Shown here: positions 7,532 to 17,431 of the stretch, in pieces
How the letters are laid out: the number at the start of each line of letters is the position of its first letter
How positions within the stretch are numbered: position 1 is the stretch's first letter
Assembly: GCA_009695095.1 (NCBI GenBank)
Contig: SIBQ01000011.1
Location: 17,582-81,581, forward strand
DNA from: Lacunisphaera sp.
GTDB taxonomy: Bacteria > Verrucomicrobiota > Verrucomicrobiia > Opitutales > Opitutaceae
Direction of reading: 5' to 3'
DNA length: 64,000 nt
Translations under genes and position numbers: made by a program
Notes under the pieces: model-generated
The model's input: only the letters and a program-made list of their open reading frames with translations
Told to the model about the DNA's origin: nothing
The model's database searches: none

Positions 7532-8599
7532 ATGCGTCAGCCGACTTCCGACCTCCGCATCCGCTCCGCCCGCCCGTTGCTTTCGCCCGCGATCCTCGAG
7601 GAGGATCTGCCGCTCCCCGAGTCCGGCGCCGCGCTCGTGCACGGCGCACGGCGCGCCATCGGCGAGATTCTTGCCGGCCGGGATCGCCGCCTGCTGGCGA
7701 TTGTCGGCCCGTGTTCCATCCATGACCCGGCGGCGGCGCTGGACTATGCGCACCAGCTCAAGGCGGTGGCTGACCGGCTGGCCGGCGACCTGCTGGTCGT
7801 CATGCGCGTCTATTTTGAAAAGCCCCGCACGACCGTGGGCTGGAAGGGCCTGATCAACGACCCGCACCTCGACGGCAGTTTCCAGGTCAACACCGGCCTG
7901 CGCCTCGCCCGCCAGCTGATGCTCGATATCAACGTTGTGGGCCTGCCCATCGGCACCGAGTTTCTCGATACCATACTCGGCCAGTACTACGCCGACCTCG
8001 TCTCGTGGGCCGCCATCGGCGCGCGCACCACCGAGAGCCAGATCCACCGCGAACTCGCCCCCGGCCTTTCCATGTCGGTCGGCTTCAAGAACCGCACCGA
8101 CGGCGACCTGCAGGTGGCGGTGGACGCGATCGTGTCGGCGCGGCACCCGCATTGTTTCCCCTCTCTCACCCGCGAGGGGGCGCCGGCCGTCCTCGCCACC
8201 ACGGGCAATCCCGAGGGACACCTCGTGTTGCGCGGCGGTAGCCGCACCGGCCCGAATTACGACCGTAAATCTGTCCACCAGGCGGTGGCCCTCCTGAAGA
8301 AATCCAGCTTGTTTCCCGTCGTGCTGGTGGACTGCACCCATGGCAACAGCGGCAAGCAGCACGGCGAACAGTCGCAGGTGGCCGCAGCCATCGCCACGCA
8401 GGTGGCAGCCGGCGAACGCGCCATCATCGGCTTCATGCTCGAAAGCAATCTGGTGGGCGGCGCGCAAAAGCATGAGCCCGGCCGGCCGCTCACGCCTGGG
8501 CAGAGCATCACGGATGCGTGCCTGTCCTTCGGCGAAACTGTGCCAGTGCTCGAGAAACTAGCCCGCGCCGCGGTGACCCGTCGTCAGGCAAAAGCCTGA
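7532..8599 (+). CDS. aroG: 3-deoxy-7-phosphoheptulonate synthase, AroG type (I-alpha)
   Basis: At 355 residues the protein has the length of E. coli AroG/AroF/AroH. Diagnostic segments are IVGPCSIHDPAAALDYA, MRVYFEKPRTTVGWKGLIND, GTEFLDTI, SWAAIGARTTESQ, GFKNRTDG, LRGGSRTGPNY and VDCTHGNSGKQ, covering the PEP, metal and erythrose 4-phosphate sites. It catalyses the same entry step as the enzyme at 1623-2678 but belongs to a different subclass. The N-terminal extension of this type usually carries the amino-acid feedback site; which amino acid acts here cannot be read. The start ATG at 7532 fits the family. Glycerate kinase follows 12 bases downstream. Confidence 0.95.
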   Translation: MRQPTSDLRIRSARPLLSPAILEEDLPLPESGAALVHGARRAIGEILAGRDRRLLAIVGPCSIHDPAAALDYAHQLKAVADRLAGDLLVVMRVYFEKPRTTVGWKGLINDPHLDGSFQVNTGLRLARQLMLDINVVGLPIGTEFLDTILGQYYADLVSWAAIGARTTESQIHRELAPGLSMSVGFKNRTDGDLQVAVDAIVSARHPHCFPSLTREGAPAVLATTGNPEGHLVLRGGSRTGPNYDRKSVHQAVALLKKSSLFPVVLVDCTHGNSGKQHGEQSQVAAAIATQVAAGERAIIGFMLESNLVGGAQKHEPGRPLTPGQSITDACLSFGETVPVLEKLARAAVTRRQAKA

Positions 8600-8611
8600 G
8601 ACTTTATCGTG

Positions 8612-9745
8612 ATGCGCGTCCTCCTCGCTTTCGACAAGTTCAAGGACGCGCTCACGGCGCAGCAGGCCGGCGAGGTGGCGGCCCGGGTTTTGCGCGCCAA
8701 GCATCCCGACTGGCAGCTTGATCTTTGTCCGCTCACCGATGGCGGCGAGGGTTTTTGCGACATGCTCACCCGCGCCGTGGGAGGTCGATTGGAGCACGTG
8801 GAGGTTTCCGGGCCACGCGGCAGGCTCGTGAACGCCGTACTTGGCTTCATCGGGGCGAAAAGCATTCCCGCCTCAGTCCACCACCGTCTGCCGGTCGAAA
8901 CCACCCTCGCGGTCATTGACCTGCCCTCCGCGAGCGGGATCGGCTTGCTCCCCCTTGAGCAACGCGACCCCTGGCACACGACGACTCATGGCACGGGCGA
9001 GCAAATCCTCTCCGCCGCGAAAGCGGGCGCCGGCGCCATCCTGCTCGGTGTCGGGGGCAGCGCGACCAACGATCTCGGACTCGGCGCGCTCGCGGCGCTG
9101 GGTTGCAGATTTCTCGACGCCGCAGGCGCAGTCATCGCGGTGCCGGTGCCAGCGACGTGGGAAAAGATCACGCACATCGACTGTTCCGGTGCGATCAAGC
9201 TACCGCCGATTTTGATCGCGTGCGACGTGACCAATCCCCTGCTTGGTCCGCACGGCGCCACGGCGACGTTCGGCCCGCAAAAGGGATTGCGCGCCGGCGA
9301 CGTGCCCCGGCTTGAGGCGCAGGCCGCGCGGATGGCGGCATTGTTATGCGAGGCCTGCGGAAAATCGCTTTCGCTGGCGGACACACCTGGCGCGGGCGCA
9401 GCCGGCGGCATCGGATTTGGCTTGATGGTCGCGTGTGGCACAATACTCGTGCCGGGATTCGACCTCGTGTCCGACTGGCTGGATCTGCCCGCACGCCTCG
9501 CCGCCGCCGACCTTGTGCTCACCGGTGAGGGGCGGTTCGACGCCACCTCGCTCGGAGGCAAGGGCCCGGGTTCGCTTTTCACGGAGGCCCGCCGCTTGGA
9601 CAAACCTGCGCACGTCTTCGCCGGCAGCCTCGGCGTGCCCGCGGACCAGGCGTTTCACGTCATCACGCCTGCCGGCCTGCACCTGGTCGAGGCCCTGCCA
9701 CGCACGGCGGAGCTGCTGGCGGCCGCCGTGGCCCGCGTGTTCTGA
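8612..9745 (+). CDS. glxK: Glycerate kinase
   Basis: This 377-residue protein of the GarK/GlxK family phosphorylates glycerate using ATP. It starts with MRVLLAFDKFKDALTAQQAG, the usual N-terminus of the family, and shows LCPLTDGGEGF, the glycine-rich ILLGVGGSATNDLGLGALAALG and VLTGEGRFDATSLGGKGPG, conserved in the catalytic domain. A GTG at 8609 directly before the ATG could also serve as start. The gene lies 12 bases after aroG and may share its transcript, although the two are not functionally linked in an obvious way. The product 2- or 3-phosphoglycerate feeds glycolysis. Confidence 0.92.
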   Translation: MRVLLAFDKFKDALTAQQAGEVAARVLRAKHPDWQLDLCPLTDGGEGFCDMLTRAVGGRLEHVEVSGPRGRLVNAVLGFIGAKSIPASVHHRLPVETTLAVIDLPSASGIGLLPLEQRDPWHTTTHGTGEQILSAAKAGAGAILLGVGGSATNDLGLGALAALGCRFLDAAGAVIAVPVPATWEKITHIDCSGAIKLPPILIACDVTNPLLGPHGATATFGPQKGLRAGDVPRLEAQAARMAALLCEACGKSLSLADTPGAGAAGGIGFGLMVACGTILVPGFDLVSDWLDLPARLAAADLVLTGEGRFDATSLGGKGPGSLFTEARRLDKPAHVFAGSLGVPADQAFHVITPAGLHLVEALPRTAELLAAAVARVF

Positions 9746-9980
9746 AACCGTCAAAACAATAATGGCCACAAAGAGTCACAAAAATGTGCCTCGAAGCATG
9801 ACCCTTAACACCGCGCCTTTAGGCGCACGGAACACTCAGTCGAAGCCACACCCCTCCTGGGGCTTTTTGTGGCAATAATCCGGGTTTGGTTGTTTTGATC
9901 CAGCTAGACCGCATTGTGACATTTTCCGTGCAACGATTCTCCTCGCCAAGTTCTCCCGGCATTTTCAGAAATTACGGCAC
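9746..9980. other. Intergenic region with small inverted repeats
   Basis: This 235-bp gap has no credible gene. It contains GCGCCT-TT-AGGCGC, a short palindrome near 9813-9826. A distant inverted pair is made of GCCACAAA near 9765 and TTTGTGGC near 9866, the latter after a weak CCCC-TCCT-GGGG stem and a T-run near 9846-9864. The whole could act as a bidirectional or plus-strand terminator after glycerate kinase, but the stems are short. The segment AATGGCCACAAAGAGTCACA resembles a common low-complexity intergenic repeat type. Confidence 0.4.
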
Positions 9981-11342
9981 ATGTCCTGCCGGCCGCTCGT
10001 GAAGATTTCCCTCGGAACCGCCGCCGCCTGCGCCTTGGCGCTGGGGCTCGGTTGCGCGAGCAAGCCAACCAAGGCTGCGACCAAGCCGGCCGCCCCGGCC
10101 GCGGTCCTGCCCGCCTTGCCGCCGGAGATCCTGCCGCCCGTCATGCTGGGCATAGACGTGCTGGAAGCCGACAAATTCGCCGCCATCGCCGGGAAGAAAA
10201 TCGGCCTGCTCACGCATCCCGCCGGCGTGAACCGGCGCGGCGAGAGCACCGTCAGCGTGCTGCGCCGTGCAACCAACGTGAAGCTGGGGGCCCTTTTCGC
10301 GCCCGAGCACGGCATCGACGGCCAGATCAAGGCGGAGGTGCGCTTCGGCAATTCAATCCACGCCCCGACCGGCCTGCCCATCTACTCCGTGCATGGCGAG
10401 AGCCGCAAACCCACGCCCGCGATGCTCAAGGGGCTCGATGCCGTCGTCATCGACCTGCAGGACATCGGGGCGCGTTCCTACACGTTCACCAGCGCCATGG
10501 CCTACATGATGGCCGCCTGCTTCGAAAACAAGGTCGAGGTCATCGTGCTCGATCGGCCCAACCCGCTCGGCGGCCTCAAGGTCGACGGCCCGCCGCTCGA
10601 TGCGGATTTCAAGAGTTATGTCGGGGTGTTCCGCGTGCCCTATGTGCACGGCCTGACCATCGGCGAACTCGCGCGCCTGGCCATGGGCAGCCCCGGCGTC
10701 CTGTCAGTGCCCGGCGCGACCGGCATTAATGTGACCGACAAGGTGCGCGCCCGGGGCAAGCTCACCGTCATCCCCATGCGCGGCTGGACCCGCGCGATGC
10801 GCTGGCCGGACACCGGGTTGAAATGGATCGCCACTTCGCCCCTGATGCCGTCCTACGAGGCGACGGTGGGCTACGCCATGGTCGGCCTCGGCTGCCTGAG
10901 CAGCGACTGGAGCTCGGGCATCGGGAAGGAATTCCCCTTCCGCGGCCTCGGTTACCCGAAGAAAACCCCCGAAGAGATCATCAAGGCGCTCGAGTCCTAC
11001 AAGATTCCCGGCATCATGCTGGTCAAGCAGCAGGGGCTGGATCGTGACGGCAAACTCATCACCGGGGTATACGTGGAGGTCGTCAACTGGGAGCAATGGC
11101 ATCCCACCGAGCTGTCCTTCTACATGCACAAGCAGGCCGCGACCTGGCAGCGCCTGAATCCCTTCGCCGTGATGACCACGGACGATACGCGCACCTTCAA
11201 CATCCACGTCGGCTCCGCCGCGTGGACCGCCGCCCTCAAGCGCGACGGACCGCGGGTTGATGTCGCCCTGTTCCTCAAAAACTGGGCGGAGCGCGCCGCC
11301 ACCTACCAGCAGCAGAGTAAGAAATACTGGCTCTATCCGTGA
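9981..11342 (+). CDS. namZ: NamZ-like exo-beta-N-acetylmuramidase (DUF1343) lipoprotein
   Basis: This 453-residue protein belongs to the DUF1343 family, whose characterised member NamZ removes terminal MurNAc from peptidoglycan fragments. The N-terminus has a signal peptide ending in a lipobox-like LGLGC, so the mature protein is probably a lipoprotein. An Ala/Pro-rich linker to about residue 50 follows. Family segments include GKKIGLLTHPAGVNRRGEST, LFAPEHGIDG, IDLQDIGARSYTFTSAM, VLDRPNPLGG and VPYVHGLTIGELA. ATG 9981 is the natural start because it precedes the signal. A role in cell-wall recycling is inferred from the family. The next gene is 47 bases downstream. Confidence 0.85.
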   Translation: MSCRPLVKISLGTAAACALALGLGCASKPTKAATKPAAPAAVLPALPPEILPPVMLGIDVLEADKFAAIAGKKIGLLTHPAGVNRRGESTVSVLRRATNVKLGALFAPEHGIDGQIKAEVRFGNSIHAPTGLPIYSVHGESRKPTPAMLKGLDAVVIDLQDIGARSYTFTSAMAYMMAACFENKVEVIVLDRPNPLGGLKVDGPPLDADFKSYVGVFRVPYVHGLTIGELARLAMGSPGVLSVPGATGINVTDKVRARGKLTVIPMRGWTRAMRWPDTGLKWIATSPLMPSYEATVGYAMVGLGCLSSDWSSGIGKEFPFRGLGYPKKTPEEIIKALESYKIPGIMLVKQQGLDRDGKLITGVYVEVVNWEQWHPTELSFYMHKQAATWQRLNPFAVMTTDDTRTFNIHVGSAAWTAALKRDGPRVDVALFLKNWAERAATYQQQSKKYWLYP

Positions 11343-11389
11343 GCTTGGTTCGGGTTTGCGCTGCGAAGGCGAGGCGGGTTTAACAGGCC

Positions 11390-12681
11390 ATGACACCCCT
11401 GCCCCGCGCACCCCTCGCCCGGTCCTTGCCCTGGATTTTGTTACTGCTCGGTTTCGCCACCACCCTCCACGCCGCGCCGGGTTTTGATCCCGTCGCCGAG
11501 ACGGAGAAACTGATTAACACCCTGCCGGCCGAGGCCCGCGCCAAGTCCGACGCCTACTTCGAAGGCGGCTACATCATCCAGGTCTGGAATCTGGCGTTCT
11601 CCCTCTTCATCGCGTGGGTTCTCCTGAAATTCGGCGTCACCGTCAGGCTGCGGGATATCGCCGAGCGGTTTTCAAGGCCCGCTACCTGCAGGGTGTGCTT
11701 TCCATTGTGATGTTCGCGGTGGTGTCGGCGGTACTCGATCTGCCCAGCGACTACTACGTGGGCTTCATCCGGGAACACCGCTTCGGCCTGTCCAACCTGA
11801 CGACCGGCGGCTGGCTGGGCGAGCAGTTGAAGGGGCTCATGGTCGGCCTGATCGTCTTCAGCCTGATCGGCTCGCTCCTGTATCTGGGCATCCGGAAATC
11901 GCCCCAAGGCTGGTGGGTGCGGGCGTCCCTCGCTACGCCGTTCTTCATAATTTTCCTCACGGTGCTCGCGCCGGTGTTTGTCGCCCCGCTGTTCAATAAA
12001 TACACGCCGCTCACCGACGCCAAGGTGCGCGACCCCATCCTGTCGATGGCCCGCGCCAATAGCGTGCCGGTGGACAACGTCTACCAGTTCGACGCCTCGA
12101 AGCAGACCAAGCGCGTCAGCGCCAACGTCAGCGGGGCGCTCAATACCATCCGCGTGTCCCTCAACGACAATCTCCTCAACCGCTGCTCGCCCGGTGAAAT
12201 GCAGGCCGTCATGGGCCACGAGCTCGGCCACTACGTGCTGAACCACGTCTACAAGGGCGTCGTCTTTTTCTCGCTGCTTTACGCCGCCGGGTTCGCGTTC
12301 ACCCACTGGTTTTTCGGCGCGGCCAGCCGGCGGTTTGGCGCGGGCTGGGGTCTGCACGGCATCGACGACTTCGCCGGCCTGCCGCTGATCATGGCCGGTT
12401 TCAGCGTGTTCATGTTTCTCGCGACGCCGGTGCGCAACACGCTCATCCGCACCAACGAGGTGGAGGCCGACATCTTCGGGCTCAACGCCGCGCGGCAGCC
12501 CGACGGCTTCGCCACCACCGCGCTCAAGCTCTCCGAATACCGCAAGCTTGCCCCGGGCAAATGGGAGGAAATTTTCTTCTTCGACCACCCCAGCGGCCAA
12601 CAACGCATCCTGATGGCGATGCGCTGGAAGGCGGAGCACCTCGCGGAAATCCCCCCGGCCGCGCCGGCGGCGGGCAAATGA
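11390..12681 (+). pseudogene. M48-family (Ste24-like) metalloprotease with a frameshift
   Basis: The first frame from ATG 11390 encodes a signal or membrane segment (SLPWILLLLGFATTLHA) and a second membrane helix, up to LRDIAERF near 11675. It then runs to TGA at 11708-11710. Another frame continues from the same point (KARYLQGVLSIVMF) to 12681. The second part has several membrane helices, the zinc site VMGHELGHYVLNHV and the third ligand region TNEVEADIFGL, all typical of CAAX-prenyl protease-like M48 enzymes. Joined, the product would be about 430 residues, the family norm. A one-base change near the TTTT at 11674-11677 explains the break. I see no standard slippery heptamer, so programmed shifting is unlikely. 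It may be an error or a real mutation. Confidence 0.8.
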
Positions 12682-13317
12682 TCACTTAGTGCTGGCCACC
12701 GCGGGGCTGTTCTTCGCCACCCAGGCCGCATACTCGGCACGGGGCATGAACTTCAGCGAGGCGGAGTTGATGCAGTAGCGCTGGCCGGTCGGCGCCGGGC
12801 CGTCGTCAAACACGTGGCCAAGGTGGCCGCCGTCCACCTTGGAGTGCACCTCGACCCGGGTCATGCCGAAGCTGCTGTCGGTGGTCGCGCCGACCAGGGC
12901 CTTTTCGATCGGCTTCGTGAAGCTCGGCCAGCCCGTGCCGGAGTCAAACTTGTCACGGCTGTCGAAGAGCGGCGTGTCGCTGCCGACGGAGAAATAGACG
13001 CCGTCCTCGTGGTTGTCCCAATACGCGTTGCGAAAAGGGGGCTCGGTGCCCTGCCGGCGGGACACCTGGTATTGTTCGGGCGTGAGCAGCGCGCGCCACT
13101 CGGCGTCGGTGTGCTTCACCTTGTTCTTGCTCATGTCGATGACGACCTTGGAGGGCAGGCCGCAGGCGGAGATTTCACCGGGCTTGCACTCGAGGGCGTC
13201 CTTGGCGGGGGGCGTCTTGGCGGATTTCATTTTGGAATCGGCGGCCAGCACGGCCGCCACGGCGATCAAGGGGAGGATGAAAAAAGGCCACTTTTCCATG
13301 GAAGAATTGATAGTCAT
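12682..13317 (-). CDS. msrB: Peptide methionine (R)-S-oxide reductase, exported
   Basis: The protein (211 residues from ATG 13317, or 205 from ATG 13299) repairs methionine-R-sulfoxide in proteins. An N-terminal hydrophobic segment ([17 protein letters not shown]) suggests export or a membrane anchor. The MsrB domain runs from about residue 65, with [46 protein letters not shown] and the catalytic-cysteine motif [11 protein letters not shown]. No second CxxC zinc motif is evident in the domain, so it looks like the metal-free type. Two cysteines lie in the spacer ([12 protein letters not shown]). It is convergent with the M48 gene, their stop codons being adjacent. Confidence 0.92.
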   Translation of the reverse strand: MTINSSMEKWPFFILPLIAVAAVLAADSKMKSAKTPPAKDALECKPGEISACGLPSKVVIDMSKNKVKHTDAEWRALLTPEQYQVSRRQGTEPPFRNAYWDNHEDGVYFSVGSDTPLFDSRDKFDSGTGWPSFTKPIEKALVGATTDSSFGMTRVEVHSKVDGGHLGHVFDDGPAPTGQRYCINSASLKFMPRAEYAAWVAKNSPAVASTK

Positions 13318-13436
13318 GCTTTGGGTCTTGGCAACCGCGGGGAACCCGGGGCCGGACGTGAGAGCCCCTCCGTGGCAGATTATTCCGTGAGAAACCTGTT
13401 GCCCCGCGCCCGGGTCTCGCGTGCGCTAGAGCCCGC

Positions 13437-15384
13437 ATGGAAGCCAGCGAAAGCAAGCTGACGCGTCCGGGCCGGTGGGCCATCGCGTTGCTGACCCTCC
13501 TGTATGGCGGCGCGCATCTGGGGTGGGGGGCACGCCGCTGGGGCAGAGCCCTGTACTCGACGAGCGAGAGAACCTGCAACTGACCGCCCAAATCACGCAG
13601 GGCTCGCTGCCCTCCGAGCCGTTTTACCGCGCGATGGGTTACCCGCTGTTTCTCGCCGGTCTGCGCGCCACCGGAACGCTGACCGACGAATTGCCGCAAG
13701 CCGCCATGGCCGCGGAATTGCTGCTGCATGTCCTCAACACCCTGCTGGTGGTGCGGCTTACGCAAAAATGGTTCGGCTCCGCGCGCACCGGGCTCGCCGC
13801 CGGGCTATGTCACGGGCTCAACCCCGTGCTCATCCACTACGCGACGCAAATCCTCGACAGCACGCTGGCGAACACCCTTTCCCTCGCCGGCCTGCAGTTT
13901 CTGCCCGAGCGCGCTAAAGCCGGCCCCCCGCACCGCAACGCACTCTAGCTCTCCCTCACCTGGACGGCCGCCGCGCTTGTACGTCCGCAATTCCTTCTGG
14001 TGTGGCTCGCGCTGCCGTTGCTCTGGGTCGCAGCGATCGGCCCACTGCGGTTGTGGCGCGCGCAGCTTCGCCCGATCGGACTTGCGCTGGCTGCCGGCGG
14101 ACTGCTGTGGCTGGCCGAAGGCCTATGGCAATGGCGCGTCAGCGGCGAGTTCCGCCTGCTGCCGTGGCAGGGCGCCTATAATCTCTGGGCGGCCAACAAG
14201 CCCGGCGCCAACGGCCGCTACTATGCCCAGACGATGTGGTTTGAGGCGCCGGCGCGCGGCGCGCAGGAAAACCCGGCACGGCGGGAATCGCTGCTGCTTT
14301 ACCAGCAGGCCACGGCCGACACCGGGCCGCTGCGCATCGATCCATTCAACCGCTACTGGCGGCAGCGGCTGTTCGTTGAAATCCGCGCCCACCCCGCCGC
14401 GTGGTTGAAGCTCGAACTGCGCAAAGCCTACTACATGGCGAACAATCACGAGCAGTATAACAACAAAACCTACTCTTTTCACCAAGCCCGCTCGCCGTGG
14501 CTGCGGTTCAACCCGCTCGGCTGGGGTGTGCTGCTGCTGGGCGGAACGCTGGGCATCATCGCCCTCGGCCGCTCACGGCCGCCGCTGCGCGACGCCGTGT
14601 TGCTGCTGGCCGGCGCCGTCGCCGCGGGCCTGTTCTTGTTCTATGTCAGTGCGCGCTTCCGCCTGCCGCTGGCGGCGTTGCTCTGCGTGCTGGCCGGGGC
14701 GGAGTGGCGGTCCCCCGCGCATGGTGGCCCAGGAGCTTCCGGGCAAAAATCGCGACCACCCTGCTGATTGCGGGGCTCGGGGTGATTACATTCACCAGCT
14801 GGTTCGGCGCAGCTGACCAGTCCACCTACCTGCAGGATCATCTGCTGCTGACCGCCGCCGCGGAAAGCAGCGGCGCCGTCCAGATCACCTGGACGGAAGC
14901 GCGCGCAGCGCTGGTCATGCGACCGGGGCACCCCGATGCGCTGCGCATGGGCCTGACGAGTTATTTCAACCTGCTCCTGACCGGGGCGCCAGCCGATGAT
15001 TCGGAAAAAATCTGGCAGGACATCTCCCGCCAGCTTTATGCGCAAACCGCGGTGCCGGCCCGACACCGGCACGCCAACATCGTAGCCCTGGCCCTGTGGC
15101 GGGCCGGTGAGCCAGCGGGACTCAATCTCTGGCGGCAGCGATGGTTGGAAAACAGCGACCCCGACGCGCTCACGGCGCTCTGCCTCACCGGCCAAGCCCG
15201 GCCCGGTGAAATCGAGCACGCCCAAGCCCTGCCGCTTACCGCCGCACTGAACATCTTCCTGCTCATGGCCAAGGCGCGCTTCTCCCCCGGTGAGTTGGAA
15301 GCGTGGGCCCGCGGAAACCGGAGCCCGAAGTGGCTGGCCGCCTTGCGGGTGGCGACGGACAATTTGTTTCCTGTCCCGCGCTAA
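13437..15384 (+). pseudogene. Broken membrane glycosyltransferase (GT39/ArnT-like)
   Basis: One ancestral gene of about 645 codons is spread over three frames. Frame one starts at ATG 13437 (MEASESKLTRPGRWAIALL). It changes near the G-runs at 13520-13530 to the frame that reads PLGQSPVLDERENLQL and GYPLFLAGLRATG, a GT39-like acceptor and membrane region. That frame has an in-frame TAG at 13946-13948, flanked by RNAL and LSLTWTAAALVRPQFLLVW. A second shift near the C-run at 14711-14715 leads to the frame ending at 15384, which holds the C-terminal membrane helix (TTLLIAGLGVITF) and a soluble tail. One nonsense and two indels make this a likely pseudogene, though homopolymer-associated sequencing errors are possible. 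The role would have been transfer of a sugar from a polyprenol carrier. Confidence 0.75.
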
Positions 15385-15387
15385 GCG

Positions 15388-16677
15388 TCACTCCTCGGCC
15401 CGCACACGCACCGCGCCATCGTGGAATTCGTTCACGAGCGGCTGGCCACGCTTGATGCTCTTCGCCCGGGCGACCGGCCGGCCCGCCGCGTCGCGAACGA
15501 TGGCATAGCCGCGCTTGAGCACTGAGGCCGGACTGGCCGATTCCAGCCGCTTGCACAGTGAGTGGAGCCGATGCGATTCCTGCTGCACGCGTTTTCCCGG
15601 CGATGCCGCCGACAGCCGGGACCGCGCATGTGTCAACTGCCCGCGGCGCAACTGCAGGGCCGAGCGCAGGGCCGAGCCCAGCCGGTTGCCCAGATCGTCG
15701 AGCCGCAGGTGGCTTTGCTCGATGGCAGCCACGGGCGTGAGCAGCCGCAACCGGCTGCGCGCATGGTCGAGCCGTTCCCGCGCCCGCTCCAGCGCGGCGT
15801 CCACGGTGCTGGCCATGTTACCGGCCACCCGGGTCAGGCGCCCGGTGCCCGCAAGATAATTGCTCGAGATGAGCTCGGCCGCACCGCTGGGCGTCTCGGC
15901 CCGCACGTCGGCGGCGAAATCGCACAGGGTGTAGTCAATCTCATGGCCGACGGCGGAAATGATGGGCACGCCGCACGCCGCCACCGCGCGGACGAGCGGC
16001 TCCTCGTTGAACGCCCCCAGGTCCTCGATGCTGCCGCCGCCGCGACCGATAACGAGCAGGTCGAAAATTTTCAGCGCCTCGCCCGTGTGCAGCATCGCGA
16101 TCATTTCGGCCGCCGCACCCTCGCCCTGCACCTTGGCCGGCAACACGACCAGCCGGCCGGTCCACCCGCGCCGTTGCAGGATGCGGATGAAGTCCTGCAC
16201 CGCTGCGCCGGTCGCCGACGTGATGAAGCCGACGGTGCGGGGCAGAAGCGGAACCGGCTGTTTGCGCGCGGGGTCGAACAGGCCCTCGGCCGCCAGCCGC
16301 GACTTAAGTTTTTCCAATTCCTGCTGGAGCCGGCCAGCGCCGTGCCCAATCAGCGCGCGTACGACGAGTTGATACTGGCCGCGCGCCTCGTAGACGCTGA
16401 CCTCGCCGTGGGCCAGCACCTGCAGCCCGTCGCGCAGCACCACGCTCTGCCGCGCGGCATCGCCCCGAAAGAGCACGCAGGAGAGCTGGGCGCCCGCATC
16501 CTTGAGTGAAAAATAAACGTGCCCGCTGGACTGGGCGCGGAAATTGGAGACCTCGCCGCGGACCCAACCCGGGCGGAGGCCGCCCTCCAGCAGCTCCTTC
16601 ACCTCGCGGGTGAATTCGGTGACGGTCCGCACGCGGCCCGCGTCGTCAAGGGGAAGTTCAGGGTCTTTTTTTGCCAT
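15388..16677 (-). CDS. xseA: Exodeoxyribonuclease VII large subunit
   Basis: At 429 residues this has the usual length of XseA, which with XseB degrades single-stranded DNA in the cytoplasm. An N-terminal OB-fold occupies about residues 15-110 (WVRGEVSNFRAQSSGHVYFSL in that region). The catalytic domain follows, with PRTVGFITSATGAAVQD, LLVIGRGGGSIEDL, AFNEEPLVRA and ISAVGHEIDYTLCDFAAD. A long coiled-coil region comes next, then the terminal GYAIVRDAAGRP segment. The gene overlaps the end of the VTT membrane-protein gene by 20 bases. No xseB gene is seen in the window. Confidence 0.95.
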   Translation of the reverse strand: MAKKDPELPLDDAGRVRTVTEFTREVKELLEGGLRPGWVRGEVSNFRAQSSGHVYFSLKDAGAQLSCVLFRGDAARQSVVLRDGLQVLAHGEVSVYEARGQYQLVVRALIGHGAGRLQQELEKLKSRLAAEGLFDPARKQPVPLLPRTVGFITSATGAAVQDFIRILQRRGWTGRLVVLPAKVQGEGAAAEMIAMLHTGEALKIFDLLVIGRGGGSIEDLGAFNEEPLVRAVAACGVPIISAVGHEIDYTLCDFAADVRAETPSGAAELISSNYLAGTGRLTRVAGNMASTVDAALERARERLDHARSRLRLLTPVAAIEQSHLRLDDLGNRLGSALRSALQLRRGQLTHARSRLSAASPGKRVQQESHRLHSLCKRLESASPASVLKRGYAIVRDAAGRPVARAKSIKRGQPLVNEFHDGAVRVRAEE

Positions 16678-17362
16678 AGTGCCGCCGCAGCAGGTGAACG
16701 GCCAGCGCCACCGCGACCAGAACGCTGAGCCCTAGGAAAGCCACCTTGGCCTTGCCGTGCAGGATGGCGTCCCCAAACACGATAAACCCGGTGGCGTAGG
16801 CGATCGAGATGATCCACGAAATCCAAAGATAGGTGCGGAACTCCACGCCCGCGAGCCCGAGCAGGTAGCTTTGCACAAAGAAGGGCGGGCCGGGCGTGAT
16901 GCGCAGCAGCAGGGTGATCTCGGCGTGGTCGGCCGTGGCCACGACCGGGATTTTGTATTTGGTGCGACTGATCATTTCTTCCAGCCACGGGCGGAGCGTG
17001 TAACGCGCGAGCCAGTAGGTCAGTGTGAGATTGACCAGGAGGGCGGCGCCGGCCGCCGCGATCACTCCGCCCAGTCCGATTTTCTCCGTGAAGGCCGAGC
17101 CCGCGGTCAGGTAAAACACCGACATGGGAAAACCCAGCGCGGGCAGCACCGCAAACGCGATGAAAAAGGCCCACGGCCCGGCGTCGCGCAGCACGGCGAT
17201 ACTGGCCTCGATGGATTGCCGCACGTTGAAGTCGTGAATCTTCAACCACCACAGGCCCGCGCCGGTCACGATAAGCAGGAGCAGGACAAGGACGACGAGC
17301 TTCAGGGGTGACGGGCGGTTTCCCACGCCCCCACCATGCCGAGGCGGCTTCGCGGCCGTCAA
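16658..17362 (-). CDS. TVP38/TMEM64 (VTT domain) membrane protein
   Basis: This 234-residue protein has an N-terminal helix (KLVVLVLLLLIVTGAGLWWL) and a VTT domain with the re-entrant-loop type motif FAVLPALGFPMSVFYLTAGS. Also visible are GPPFFVQSYLLGLAGV and two C-terminal membrane helices. VTT proteins are bacterial DedA/TVP38 relatives thought to move or scramble lipids; the substrate here is unknown. The 3' end overlaps xseA by 20 bases, which suggests cotranscription, while the divergent neighbour on the plus strand is a glycosyltransferase. ATG 17362 fits the normal start, with a short polar leader before the first helix. Confidence 0.85.
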   Translation of the reverse strand: MTAAKPPRHGGGVGNRPSPLKLVVLVLLLLIVTGAGLWWLKIHDFNVRQSIEASIAVLRDAGPWAFFIAFAVLPALGFPMSVFYLTAGSAFTEKIGLGGVIAAAGAALLVNLTLTYWLARYTLRPWLEEMISRTKYKIPVVATADHAEITLLLRITPGPPFFVQSYLLGLAGVEFRTYLWISWIISIAYATGFIVFGDAILHGKAKVAFLGLSVLVAVALAVHLLRRHYGKKRP

Positions 17363-17431
17363 GGGCGGAGCGCGGCGCCTGAAAAGGCTTTCCTAGCCCC
17401 GATGCGCCGCTAGCGTGGCCACGGGTTCCGC

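Noticed and set aside
9846..9866. CCCC-TCCT-GGGG followed by a T-run as a firm terminator
   Set aside because: The stem is only 4 bp; kept as a remark in the intergenic entry instead of a separate terminator.
11668..11685. Programmed -1 frameshift in the M48 protease
   Set aside because: No X-XXY-YYZ slippery heptamer is present in the right phase and no downstream stem stands out; M48 genes are not known to use it.
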